From positions 95,636,609 to 95,700,608 of the forward strand of contig JARDYH010000003.1 of NCBI GenBank assembly GCA_029215795.1: DNA of 64,000 nucleotides, written 5' to 3'. Below, piece by piece: positions 53,712 to 64,000 of the stretch. Each line of letters begins with the position of its first letter. The stretch's first letter is position 1. The translations under genes and the position numbers were made by a program. The notes beneath the pieces are model-generated. The model searched no databases, was not told the DNA's origin, and saw only the letters and a list, made by a program, of their open reading frames with translations. Source of the stretch: Anniella stebbinsi (taxonomy: Eukaryota > Chordata > Lepidosauria > Squamata > Anniellidae).

Positions 53712-55489
53712 GTAAGTCTGGTCCTTTTTCCCCCCTCCCTCGCTGATTCGCTCTCGCTGGTGGATCCCTCAGGATCCCCGTTTTCCACAGGCGGATTTCA
53801 TCGCGATTCGTCCTTGCACAACCTGAAGGAATCACTTGAAACGCGGGCTTTCCCCCAGAGAAATCTTGCGCTGCGCATTTCCCGACGCAGACAAAGAAGG
53901 AGTTTGCATTTGGCACTCAGACGTTTCCAGCAAACCCACATTTTGGTTTTTTTGTTCTGTGCCGGAGAATGTATGATTGAATCGCCTCCGATTCCATCGG
54001 ACTTCAAATGGGGAGCAAAGCAAATCAGTCACTCCCCCCCCCCCCTCTCTCTCTGTATTGCCAGGCTCGACATATGTTGTGAATGCTGTAGTAGCGCCCC
54101 TACTTTGGTTGGGATGATCTGCCTCTCTGTCGCGATTCCTGCCTTTGGATGGCAGGAAAGGGTTAATTCTTAAGCATGCCTATTCAACCGGCACAAGTCT
54201 GACGGTCGGATGCTTAACATATAAACAGTGGATGGTAAGGTTTGCCAAGAAAACGAGGAAGTGTAAAATAAAGAAGAAAAGGAATTGGGGGGGGGGGGGC
54301 GCGAGACGATCGGGCGTGTGGAATGGGGGGGGGGGAGAATATATTTGATGTACTGCAATTTTAAAACAACAGCTGAGCCCGAGAAGAGAGATCGAGCAGG
54401 TTCCCCTTCTTTATACGATTGGGGATGGAAACGAACGACCTAGCAGCACCGTGCTGAATTCTGCACTCGGCAGCTAACTTGAGCACAACATTGCGGCTCT
54501 TACAAGTTCATGCGATCGGGCCCACCCACTCTTGCCTCCTCCCAGGACTTTTAAACAACACACACACACACACACACACACACTGTGCATGTAGTGGGAG
54601 GTGTCTGCAGCTCATGAAAAGATGGAACTGCTCCTAAGGACTGGGTTCCTCTTTGAAGTCAGCTTTTTTTTATTATGAGGATTTTGGAATAGGGAAGATT
54701 ACTGGGGCGTCCGATCCTTTCTATGCAGAAAAGAACAGGCTCGCGTCCGGTGGTTATAGACGTCATCGTATGCTAGATGTTGTCGGTGGGGGGCTGTGTC
54801 GGGGAGGGGAGGGGGAGAGGGGATCTCTCGATTTCCCACTCTTTAAATAGCAGGAAGGATCCATGCCACATTGCTGTTTAAATATATAATATATTTTGTT
54901 TAGTTTTGTTTTCTTAAATAACCTACTAATTAAGTTGCAATGCTCAAGCTGCTTACATAGGGGTAGTTTCACTAAAGCAGATGAAACTACTTTGAAGTAA
55001 AAGGCTGCACGTGTAAGATCACAAGCTAAGTGATGCCAGGCGGACGTCATTTACACTCCTTGGCTCAGCAAATTAAACAGCCATTTAAAAAAAGGGGGGG
55101 AAGGAGCATGAGTATTCTGGCTTAATTGTGAAATCAATGTATTACTTATTCTAAAACGAGCACCCATTTGTGAGTGTGTCTGTGTGCGAAAAGCAACAGC
55201 CTGTAGTTCTGGGAATATATGCTAATTAACTTGCCATAAAAAGACTACTTTAAAAAATTAATAAAAAAGCAAGCCAGTTACCTTTTGGTTTCTAGTGTGA
55301 GGTGCCACTGTACAACCTGACTCCTAAGTGCCCTTAAATAGAGATTTAATTGCATATGATCGAATTAACTTTGACGTTCCTATTGAAATGCAATTACATG
55401 TACAGTTAAGGGAATGAAGTTGCTGACTTAAAACGATCTGTTAACGAGAACAAAGGCTCATTAGAAGCAGTGCAGTATTTTTTAACTCT
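53712..55489 (+). other. SEMA3A intron 1, proximal part
   Basis: The donor GTAAGT is at 53712-53717. The first 600 bases remain G/C-rich, with C- and G-runs at 54035, 54287 and 54325. A (CA)n tract lies at 54556-54582. No further exon is visible. 53760-54173 is open for 137 codons on the plus strand but lies after the donor and has no family. Confidence 0.6.
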
Positions 55490-55580
55490 TTTAGGCTGCA
55501 GTCCTATACACACTTACCTAGTAGTATGTCCTACTGAATTCCATGTGACTTACTTCTGAGTAGACATGCCTAGGATTGGT
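55490..55580. repeat. Family K short palindromic repeat, full copy
   Basis: 'ggctgcagtcctatacacac', 'ttacctagtagtatgtccta' then the inverse 'gtgacttacttctgagtaga', 'catgcctaggattgg'. Same unit as 27791 and 35079. Confidence 0.7.
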
Positions 55581-57427
55581 CTGTTAAAGTTTAGTGAAGG
55601 TCTGCCACCCCTCAGAACAAGCTGTGTTTATGTGTATTCCATGTGCCCTGTGATTATTTCATGTTGCTAGCCTCAGGTGTGGAATTAGATATTCAGCGCT
55701 ATTGTATTGCCTCAATAAATCTTACAGTTCTTTTGATGTAGATGATACCTGTATGATGATTTCCTGCTTCTGCCATTATATTTTAATAGCCACTACTTTA
55801 GACATCAGTTTGGACAGAGGAAGATGTGCAGCACGTTCCTATTTGTATTTACCATGAAATAAGTCCCAGTGGATCCAATGTGACTGTATACCTAGTGATC
55901 TTGTTACTCCTTTGTGCTATTTATGTTTCACTTTTGCAGCTTACCTTTCCAAGGAGCAAATGACAGCATACATTGGGTTATTCTGTATTATTCTCCCAAC
56001 AACAACCCTATAAGGTGGTGATCCCCGTGGCAGTGATTCAGAGAAGAACCAAAATTTCAAATCTACGTCCCTCTGATCAGAGTGTTGTCCATAACAACAA
56101 GCTGGCTCTGATTTTGATCAGACAACAACCAAAGACAACAACAAAATAACCTTAGTGTCCAAAGCTCAGTTCTTCATTAGGAACTCAAATACACCGAACG
56201 AAGTGTTTAAGCACACGCTTAAATTTAAGCATGTGAACATTTAAGCTTTGAACGACGTTGTTGTTGTTGTTGTTGTTGTTGTTATTGCTACTCCCATCCC
56301 TCTACGTGGCTTTTGCTTAGCTATGTTGTCTGAGGGCCAGGCTGGTAATCAGCACGAGGGATTGTGTACTTTCTAGCAGTACCAGCATTGTCATAAATAT
56401 CTAGTTACTGGGGGACATGGGAGAATAAAGAACATGAGCTAATAAAACTTCAGATAATTAATTGCCCTTCTAATGTCTCACGCTGCGAATAGTTCCTCAG
56501 TGAAATGAGCACAGCAGCCACTTTAAGTGCTCTCCCTATATTAACTGAGAGATGTTGAGCAGCAGATTAATAAGCTGCAAGCACCATGGTGTTTTTTCTC
56601 CCCTTTTTGCATGATGCACCACAAAGCGATTTCATGCCACTGGGAACAATGCTGGTGGTGCGTGTGTGTGTGTGTGTGTTTGTTTTTTAAGCGCTATTCA
56701 CAATGTGGAAACATTGCCCCTTGGCAACTTGGCAGATTTCGTTTAGGGATAGGTTGCAAATTTAATAAAATACCCTGCGAAATGAACACATGAGTGGTAG
56801 TGGGGACATGCCAAGCCCTCTCCCTTCTCTGATTATATCGACTGCCTGTCGTTGCCTTTTTGTTCTTACTTGTGAGCAGTTGGGTTGTTTCTGTCATCAG
56901 TAGCCAGGTAGCTGCTGCAAAAGAATATTGAGGATTTCTTTATAACCAGCTTGGGGCATGTGTTTGCCTGACTAATTAATAGCTGTCAAGCAAATGATTA
57001 AAATGGGGAAGAGACTCTCCTGAAAACATTTTGGAGGTGATTCATGAAGGGTTAAATCCCTGCCAACCTTAATTTCCTATGGTCACTTGTTTTCAAAGGT
57101 TTGCCACTAGCTCTGCCATTTCTCAGGTTGCCAAAATAGACATTTGAGTGACCTCACTTTTTCTGGAGCCCTCCTAACTTCCCGTCACTCAGCCTCATTC
57201 CAGATTAGAACCATACTACTTTTTGCATTGAAGGTGATGTCAAAAGGCGGGGTCTGGATGTTCAGAGTTGAGGACTGTTTATTGGAAACTCCAGAAATTT
57301 GTCGCATGATGATCAGGATCTGAAGAACCATGCAACTAGTTCCATGAATATAAGGGAGCTCTAAGACTTGATTGTCTCATCTCCAAGCATCAGCACTACA
57401 CCACATGGCAAGGTACCTTTGAAACTT
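55581..57427 (+). other. SEMA3A intron 1, repeat-poor stretch
   Basis: Only simple tracts stand out: (TTG)n at 56257-56283 and a short GT tract near 56660-56678. The rest matches no repeat I recognise, so any conserved intronic enhancers would be sought here. Confidence 0.45.
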
Positions 57428-57636
57428 AGAGCTAAAATAAACATAACTTTAAATCCATATCTAGCAACTACTCTAGAATAGGTCCAGGAGGTTCTGTCTG
57501 GTTTAGGATCCTAGCATGGGGGGTAGGGGCCATTAAGTTCTGGATCTGCCCCCCTTTGCCTACCCTAATGAAATGGGAGTGGGGAGATGTAGCTGCTAGA
57601 TACAGTTTTACAGTAATGTCTATTCTGGCCCTTAGG
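57428..57636. mobile_element. Family F MITE, copy 3
   Basis: 'acataactttaaatccatat', 'ctagcaactactctagaata' on the left; 'gatgtagctgctagatac', 'agttttacagtaatgtctat' and 'tctggccctta' on the right are inverse arms. The centre differs from the copies at 5254 and 15151. Confidence 0.6.
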
Positions 57637-57836
57637 GTTGTATTTATTATATCCCATCTTATTTCCTCCAAGGAACATCCTTCTCCTTTCCATTTTATCC
57701 TCACAACAACCCTGTCAGGGGAGGCAGAGAGTCGGTGACTGGCCCAAAGTCAGCTTCATGGCTGAGTGGGGATTTGAACTTGGATCTCCCAAGTCCCAAT
57801 CCAACCTTCTAACCACTATACCACACTGGTTCTTTT
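57637..57836 (-). repeat. tRNA-derived squamate SINE, reverse orientation
   Basis: 'tatatcccatcttatttcct', 'ttttatcctcacaacaaccc', 'gtcggtgactggcccaaagt', 'cagcttcatggctgagtggg', 'gatttgaacttgg', 'ccttctaaccactataccac' form a complete inverse copy down to the tRNA-like head. Confidence 0.85.
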
Positions 57837-58597
57837 CTTGTTTAAACTGCTTTTGCTATGGCATGAAGGGTCAGCCTTTTCTAGAAAAAAGTGCAAATAT
57901 TCCACAAGACCCATGCAGCTGCTTGGGTAATCCTAAAGTTTCTCTTTGGATCCCAGCGGTAAGTTATACTGTAACTAGGATCTTGTCCAAATACCCTTCT
58001 TTTTCTATTATAACAGCCACACCAAAAATGAGTTTGGAATACAATGCAGTACACACCCATTTGGAAGCAGCAGAACACAGAAAAGATATAGGTAACCACG
58101 TTGGTCCATAGGAGTGGGGAAGCAATCAAAAGCCACAAAAAGGCTATACCTTTATTAGGGCCAACTTAAAAAGACAGAAAGAGGGCAGCAAAGTAGCAGG
58201 CAAGCCTTTGACCTTCCCAGAACTCTTATTTGGGGTAAATGTGACACCAGGAATGGGGTGGGGGGATAAAGAAGGGAGAGTGAAAAGGCTGGGCATGATA
58301 CTCAAGCCTAAAAGTCAGTAGTTTGTAACCGTAAGTTTATGAGTAAGGTGTAACTGATTCAGATTCTGCTGAAGCTGACTGCAAACTATTCTAATAAACT
58401 TTAGAGCAGAATCTGAATGTTCAGGAGCTGACATGAAATTTATGCCACTCGCTCAAAATCTTCTGATCCTAAACACATTGGCCATAATCCTGAAGCAAAG
58501 ATTGGAACTTGTGGAGGCCACGAGGGGACAAAACCCAGCAACACTCAGTCTTTGCCTGCTAGAATCCATGCATGCATTCAAGTTCCCATAGGTCTTT
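57837..58597 (+). other. SEMA3A intron 1, unassigned
   Basis: 58085-58200 ('ggtaaccacgttggtccata...aggctatacctttattaggg') resembles a dispersed squamate repeat of uncertain class. Otherwise nothing recognised. Confidence 0.35.
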
Positions 58598-58700
58598 CTG
58601 GACTTCGTCTCCCAGCAGCCCCAGACAGGATTGCCAATGGTCCGGCACGCTAGGAGTTGTAGTCCAAAACATTTGGAGGGCACCATGTCGGGATAGGCTG
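58598..58700. mobile_element. Family J repeat copy
   Basis: 'ctggacttcgtctcccagca' and the inverse 'taggagttgtagtccaaaac', 'atttggagggcaccatg' define both halves. Confidence 0.6.
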
Positions 58701-58835
58701 CCACAGGTAGTTATTTCATTTCCTTTAATTATGGGTGTGCAAGCACATCATTCCAATACAATGAAATGGATGTTTATGGCTCTCTGCTGTGATTCATCTG
58801 CAATGGCTCATTCAAACATGCAAAATGTCACTTGA

Positions 58836-58860
58836 TGTGTGTGTGTGTGTGTGTGTGTGT
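58836..58860. repeat. (GT)n microsatellite
   Basis: About twelve GT units. Confidence 0.95.
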
Positions 58861-59033
58861 TCGTTCTGAACTGGAACTGAGACTTGGGTCTGCACTTTTC
58901 CAATCAGCAGAGAAAGAATTAATTGCTAAAACCAAGCATTTGTTTTGGCTGCATGGAAAAACTGAGATTAAAAAAAAAAGAGAATACTGGAGAAACCAAA
59001 ACTGACAGATTCATCCATCCAGGCAAAAGACTA

Positions 59034-59242
59034 TGGCTGAATTTGGACAACACAATAAGCAACTGGTGGGGGGAAACAATTGTCAGTTGTATTGACTATC
59101 GTGTTGTCTGAATGCTGCCATAGTCAACTCAGTGCTGATCCTAATCCACACCACAGTTGATTATTTATTACCATGTTGTGTGGGGAGTACCCCCTAGATG
59201 AACATCTGTAAAGTTGATTATTACCCCACCATTGACTATCGT
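59034..59242. mobile_element. Family C MITE, copy 2, right end missing
   Basis: It begins 'tggctgaatttggacaacac' and follows copy 1 (13670-13898) closely up to 'ccaccattgactatcgt'. The final inverse end, 'gttgtccgaattcagcc' in copy 1, is absent, so the right terminus has been lost. Confidence 0.75.
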
Positions 59243-61069
59243 CAATGAGTGCTTAACTCTTAAAAGCCTGGATTTGAATCCTTGTGTATTCAGCCATATT
59301 TGTGATCCTAAATTAAGGTTGCCCACACTTTTTTCTTGTCAGGTTCCTCATCTTTAACAGCTACATGACATACAGGTACAACATGGTCCTCTCCATCACT
59401 GTGCCTATTGAATGTGGCCAATACAAATGGATGAAAATTTCATTTCAGTTCCTTTTTTATAAGACTTTACCAAAAAATTGAAGAAGAAAAAAAACCTCTT
59501 CATATTCGGGATAGAAGGAATGTGAGATTTATTTTTTTAAAAAAAATGTGGGAGAAAGTAAAACAGACAGAATTGTCCGTCTCTCCTATGTATATGGCTA
59601 ACATTTCCATCCCACAAGTGTCTATTGTGGATTATACCTGCTTTAGTATATTTCAGATACGACTTTAATATCATGCTCCCAGTGGTTTGGTGCAGATGTA
59701 AATACTGTAATTAAGAGATTGGGAGGCAATTGTCAAACTATATGCTCCTACAGCATTATGTTAACAGTTCCTGACTAGCTGTAACCATCTGCTGAAGCAT
59801 CCCTTAACAGGTGGTTAAAATGACTGGTGAGAATTCATTCCTGAGGGGCATGGGAGGGGGCTCACACTCCTACAAGCCAGTATTAATCTCTTAAGTGCTG
59901 CTAACATGGTGCCAAAAGCCCCTTTCATATGCAGCTGTAACCACTTCCCCATCATGCAGTTGGAGAAAAAAAACAATTGTGGGTGTGGCCAATCACCACA
60001 CACTCGGGATGCTTCCTTTATTGGATGATACGGTCCCCATGTGACTCCCCAGAAGTTCACTTGTAGCCCCCAGTGATGTTTGATCTCACAACGGAAGCCG
60101 TTCCCATGTGCCTGTGGCCGCAAAGTCGTGGTTATGACTACACCAAGATAGATCCAATCCCGATAGGGTTGTCCCTCCCAATTTCTTTTTGTTTAGTTTT
60201 CAGTTTTGTTTTTACAATTCAAGGAAACAACAGATCTAAAGAAGCTAGGTTTCAGGAATCCACTGAGATGGCTTGGCTTGCTCTTTTCCCCACCCCACAG
60301 AACACTTCTGACTTTGTGACCCCCACTCCGTCTCTGCATGCGTAAACCAAAAGTTTCTCAAATCCATCTGCCTCATCCGTTTGTTTATTGAATATTTCTC
60401 AATGCTCTTAAGTATGTCTGGGAAGAGTCAATGTGTGGTTCTTTTTGTTGTTGTTATTGTTACACAATTGAATGCACATTACTGTGGGACAATTAACTGC
60501 AAAATGATTGCATACAGATTTGTTTCTTCGTTCCATGGCCGTCCATTTGAGCTATATTATGAAGAACTCTGGTTGCCAACAAATGATTAAAATATGAGAA
60601 GCGGCAACACGGGGTAGCCAGACTCCAATGAAACTAACAAAGTATAGATATAAATTAGCTTTACATATAAAACATCAGATGGTTAATTAGTGCAAGTCCT
60701 TGAGATATATCATTTATTGATTTAAGGTATTTATGTACCACTTTTCAGGAAAACTTCACAAATCACTTTATTAAAATTATTAAAACAGTAATCTATTCCA
60801 CAGACTGTTTTTTTAAAGTATAAACCTAAAAATGTAAAGGGTAAATACAACAAAGCCATGTACCATGCAGGCATATGTGGCTGGAAAACCAGGATTGGTT
60901 GCAACTCCCTATGAAGTGTGAATATTTGGAGCCAACCAAGATTTGCTTCCATAAAATAGCCCTTCGATAGCAGTAATCACAGTCAACATTAGGAATGCAA
61001 AAGGGCTGCGTAGTTCATAGAAGACAAGAACATAAGCAGCTTTTAGACTAGTCAGAGTAGCCATCCTAA
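59243..61069 (+). other. SEMA3A intron 1, unassigned
   Basis: No exon recognised. 60710-60830 ('gatttaaggtatttatgtac...') may be a reversed LINE or SINE tail but is too diverged to assign. Confidence 0.4.
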
Positions 61070-61195
61070 AGCACAGGGGTGTCCCTCCAGCTATTTTGGC
61101 CTACTACTCCTATATCAGTCCTAGCCACCATAAGCAGTGGGGAGGGGTGATGGGAGCTGTAGGCCAAACATCTGGAGGGCCACAAGTGCCCCACA
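61070..61195. mobile_element. Small hAT-like MITE ('caggggtg' ends)
   Basis: 'cacaggggtgtccctccagc' and the inverse 'ctggagggccacaagtgccc' enclose 'ggcctactactcctatatca' and 'tgatgggagctgtaggcc'. CAGGGGTG-type ends are common in hAT elements. No target duplication seen. Confidence 0.6.
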
Positions 61196-61854
61196 CCTGC
61201 TGAAAAGCATGGTGCTTGTAACATGACTTTAAAATAAGAGACATGCTATGGATAGAATACCCTGTCTGTTGACATTCTCTGTGCAGCAAGACCGCACAGA
61301 AGATAATCTCCTGGCTAATTGTTAGAAACTGGATGCTGGGATAAATTGATCATCAGCCTGGGCCAATACAGCTGTCTAAGGCTGGCTTCTACCCCTGGTG
61401 GTCCACATGTGAGATAGATGCACAATGGGCTCATGATGGATCTAGGAACTTGTGCTACCAGCAATGGTGTAAACCAGTTGAAAGGGTTTATCATGATAAT
61501 GGCAGCAGTGTACCCATATCCACATGGAAGCCCCAATTCATACACCTCTGCATGATTGTAGCCACCATATGGGGGCCTACGGGCTACCAGTCAAAGGTCC
61601 AGTATAATAGTGTAAATATAACATTGGCTTCCACTGAAACCACCCTATGGAGGTGCCAAACTACATATCAACAGCTTCATTTATCCAGTCCCAGCCAGGT
61701 CATGTGACTGCCAACCCCCCCCCCCCCACACACACACACACACACTTCTGCAATCGCATCTGGCAACTGGCTGTCTAAATTAGTCCCTGGCCCCAGTTCT
61801 TACATTGCTTTCAAAACACACACACACACACCATTTCCTTTAAATATAATACTT
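61196..61854 (+). other. SEMA3A intron 1, unassigned, with C-run/(CA)n tracts
   Basis: A C-run passing into (CA)n lies at 61715-61745, and a second (CA)n at 61816-61831. Confidence 0.55.
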
Positions 61855-62033
61855 AGGCCCTTTCTACACCATAGGGGTGTAGAGGGAGGGAGGGAGATCC
61901 CAGAAGTACCTAATACATACCATCGGCGCATAGGGAGGGAGGGCGATCTTGGAAGTACCTAATACACACCATTGGTGCACAGGGACCAGCAGGGGGCCAT
62001 CCCGGGCAAACAGCTTGGTGTAGAAACAGCCCT
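61855..62033. mobile_element. MITE with internal 55-bp direct repeat
   Basis: Ends 'aggccctttctacacca' and 'tggtgtagaaacagccct' are inverse. Inside, the unit 'agggagggagggagatccca', 'gaagtacctaatacatacca' (61878-61922) recurs as 'agggagggagggcgatcttg', 'gaagtacctaatacacacca' (61931-61970). Confidence 0.65.
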
Positions 62034-62054
62034 AGACACCCTGTCCACAAGAGC

Positions 62055-62130
62055 AGGCTTGCTTAACCTGACCAAGCTGGCTGGTAATAGTGGGAGTTGA
62101 AGTCCAAACATATCTGGAGGCCAACAGGTG
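62055..62130. mobile_element. Family J-like fragment
   Basis: 'tgcttaacctgaccaagctg', 'tgggagttgaagtccaaac' and 'atctggaggccaacagg' follow the family J right half. A separate ZNF143-like 'aatgctgggagttgtagg' lies at 62321-62338. Confidence 0.5.
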
Positions 62131-63039
62131 ACGGGCGGCTAGCATGGAGTCTTGTCCATGTATGGAATTCCCAGTTTTTAGCTAGAGGATTGGAAAAAGC
62201 TGCAATTGTCTTTCCTTATAGCCATCAACAGGAAAGCTACTGTGGGGCAGAAGAGTGAGCAGCTGGTGGAAAATGGGATTGTTTGATTATTCCCAGGCAA
62301 CAGCTCTCATGCTCCTGGGAAATGCTGGGAGTTGTAGGATTTTTGTCTGTCTAAACATGCAGAGGATTGTGCCCTTAAATGTGTGCCTAGCAGCCTGGAT
62401 TCCACAACCATTTTGTGTGTGAGTTGTCAACATCAAATATGTAGCAAGTGCTGAGCTCCACCCGCCATAGTAGCTGTGATTGTGACCTGGTTGTTGAAAA
62501 GTCCACTGAGACTTACAGCAGATTTGCTTTATATAGAGAAAGTGTTACAACACAGCATTTAGTACTGGAGGCAATAAACATAAGCTAAAGCCAGTTTAAA
62601 AAGAAGTTCAAATCAACTTACTTTATTAGTGCTTTTATACACATCATCAGCGAAGGCTATCACTGTCTAACCACAAGCACCCCCTAAAGCTGGGTGTGAG
62701 TGTGTGAGCAAAGGTATGAAGTGTGGTTGTGTGCTTCCTTCCTTCAGGGAGAGACCGCATTGTGCTGCTTGTGACAGAGGCAGAGAGAAAGAGGAGGAAG
62801 AAAGAGGAAGGGGGTGGAGTAGGAAATAGGAGCTGATCAAGCTACAGGACATTCTCTGTCGACCCCTAATGTCTGGAAGCATGCAGAGTTGTGTCTGCTA
62901 TCCAACAGTGGAGACTAAGCACTGATTGGCTTTGGGCCATACCTGAAGATACAAAATGTCTACATTTTCATAGACATTCTTTTAGGGTGGATCTTGCAGC
63001 TATGTCTTTTAGGGAACGTTGCCGGACTGGCCGAGCGCT
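62131..63039 (+). other. SEMA3A intron 1, unassigned
   Basis: Nothing recognised beyond a possible reversed polyadenylation-like 'actttattagtgc' at 62620. Confidence 0.4.
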
Positions 63040-64000
63040 CAATACTGTGCACTTTCCGGGGTCTCCGGAAAGTGTGCTTTGCCTCCCTCCCCCTGAGCCA
63101 ATCATGGCCATAAAGGCCCTCTTTATCCAAGAGGGCCTTTAATGCCACAATCAGCATGGGGGGCACCACCATTAGAGTAGAGGGGGGAAATATGCGATTT
63201 CCCCAGCTTTGGGGAAATCATGTTTCTCCCCCATACACATACACTGATGGGGGCCTTAATAGGCCATTAATAGTCTGGGGAAATTGTGTGTTTTATTGCC
63301 CAACTGGACACACATTTAAATAATGTCTGTTTTAGCCCGAACTCTGAGAGTCCCTAGCCTGATTCTTTTGGATCTCTCTTACACTTAAATTGTGTAAGAG
63401 AGAGGGCCTTCTCTATGATGGCCCCCCAAATATGCAATGAGCTCCTCGCTCAGGCACGCTTGGCACCAACTAGTATTGTATCGAAAATCTGCCTGAGCAT
63501 GCCCTGCGTTAGGATGAGATCATGTCCAGCTGCTTTCGAGCCTTTGAGAGCGGTTGGGTGTGGGTCTGCCCTGACCAGCGTCCTTTGTCCCTTCCCCCCA
63601 CTGTGTTAATGGGTGGGGAAATTGCGTATTTTCTCCCTCCACTCTAATGAGGAAATTGTGTGCTACTCTCTCCCCACCAGCGTGCCAATGGGGGCCTTAA
63701 AGGCCCTATTAACAGGGCCGTGAAGCCCTCATTGGCGAGGGAGAGACACACTATTTCCCCAGCCATGGGGAAATCAAGTGTTTCTCTCCCCTCCCCCCAT
63801 GTGCGCCAATTCAGGGCCTTAAAGGCCCTCTTAACCTTGTATTAAGAGGGCCTTTACGGCCTTGACTGGCATGGTGGGGGATGCTTTCTGGGGCCTCTAG
63901 AAAGTGCGCAGTTCCGCCAGCCACATCAATGGTGTGGCCGGGGGAATTGCACACTTTCTGGAGCCCCCGAAAAGTGTGATTTGCTGCCCGCCTGTCCCCC
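63040..64000. repeat. Hairpin-rich composite repeat, continuing past the window end
   Basis: Several strong hairpins are packed here: 63049-63077 ('gcactttccgggg' inverse), 63112-63140 ('aaaggccctc'/'gagggccttt'), 63196-63219 ('gatttcccca'/'tggggaaatc'), 63753-63773 (the same word again) and 63820-63856 ('taaaggccctcttaa'/'ttaagagggccttta'). The words 'ggccttaaaggccc' and 'ttggggaaat' recur through the block. It is interrupted by a LINE fragment at 63395-63590. It may be one large element or an array; the right end is not seen. Confidence 0.6.
63395..63590 (+). pseudogene. LINE ORF2 C-terminal fragment inside the hairpin block
   Basis: The plus-strand frame reads 'RAFSMMAPQICNELLAQARL', matching the 'RAFSVVAPxLWNxLPxExRL' landmark of CR1/L2-type ORF2. 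The frame decays within about 40 codons. Same landmark as the plus-strand piece at 44105. Confidence 0.6.

Noticed and set aside
53760..54173. 137-codon frame just after the SEMA3A exon
   Set aside because: It lies downstream of a consensus GTAAGT donor in phase with known SEMA3A exon structure, so it is intronic.
57638..58111. 157-codon plus-strand open frame
   Set aside because: Its first third runs antisense through a SINE, and the rest has no domain.

Overview
The window reads as non-coding vertebrate DNA, almost certainly from a squamate reptile (probably a lizard). The evidence is its repeat load: tRNA-derived SINEs whose tail ends in a 'gcgggatataaat'-type sequence, a second tRNA-like SINE, CR1 and CR1/L2-like LINE 3' ends, and many short palindromic non-autonomous DNA transposons, several with perfect 8-bp target-site duplications (hAT hallmark). 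Species cannot be named from sequence alone.

One protein-coding exon is supported: the first coding exon of SEMA3A (semaphorin-3A) on the + strand at 53597-53711. It encodes 38 residues, has a strong Kozak start, and ends in a consensus donor (AAAG|GTAAGT, phase 1). About 53.6 kb upstream is therefore 5' flanking sequence, possibly with untranslated exons, and 53712-64000 is the start of intron 1. Just before the start codon lies a chain of five short upstream ORFs (53251-53480) packed almost end to end, with no other ATG between the last one and the SEMA3A start. A polypyrimidine/AG acceptor-like site lies just upstream at 53180. A CpG-island-like block at about 46.8-47.4 kb is a candidate distal promoter or antisense start.

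Layout: 1-15 kb is sparse, with a 540-bp palindrome, three copies of a 320-bp palindromic hAT element (family A), and families E and F. At 15-17 kb a CR1/L2-like LINE end sits inside a family F element. 17-28 kb is mixed, with an A/G-rich block at 20.3-21.1 kb. 28-33.7 kb is the densest part: a second family E copy, a 386-bp inverted duplication, a four-unit tandem array of about 170 bp, a hAT-like element interrupted by a SINE, and a LINE end interrupted by a hAT element. 35-38 kb holds another family A copy and a family C element split by a truncated LTR element with a tRNA-Leu-type primer binding site. 39-46 kb has CR1 fragments and more MITEs. 46.8-53.7 kb leads into SEMA3A. Intron 1 carries SINEs, MITEs and, from about 63 kb to the window end, a block of nested hairpins.

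No CRISPR array, bacterial operon, tRNA/rRNA gene or complete second gene is visible. Most open frames are chance or repeat-derived. The most original points are the upstream ORF chain, the inverted duplication, the interrupted elements that give a relative insertion order, and the repeated ZNF143/THAP11-like motifs inside dispersed elements.
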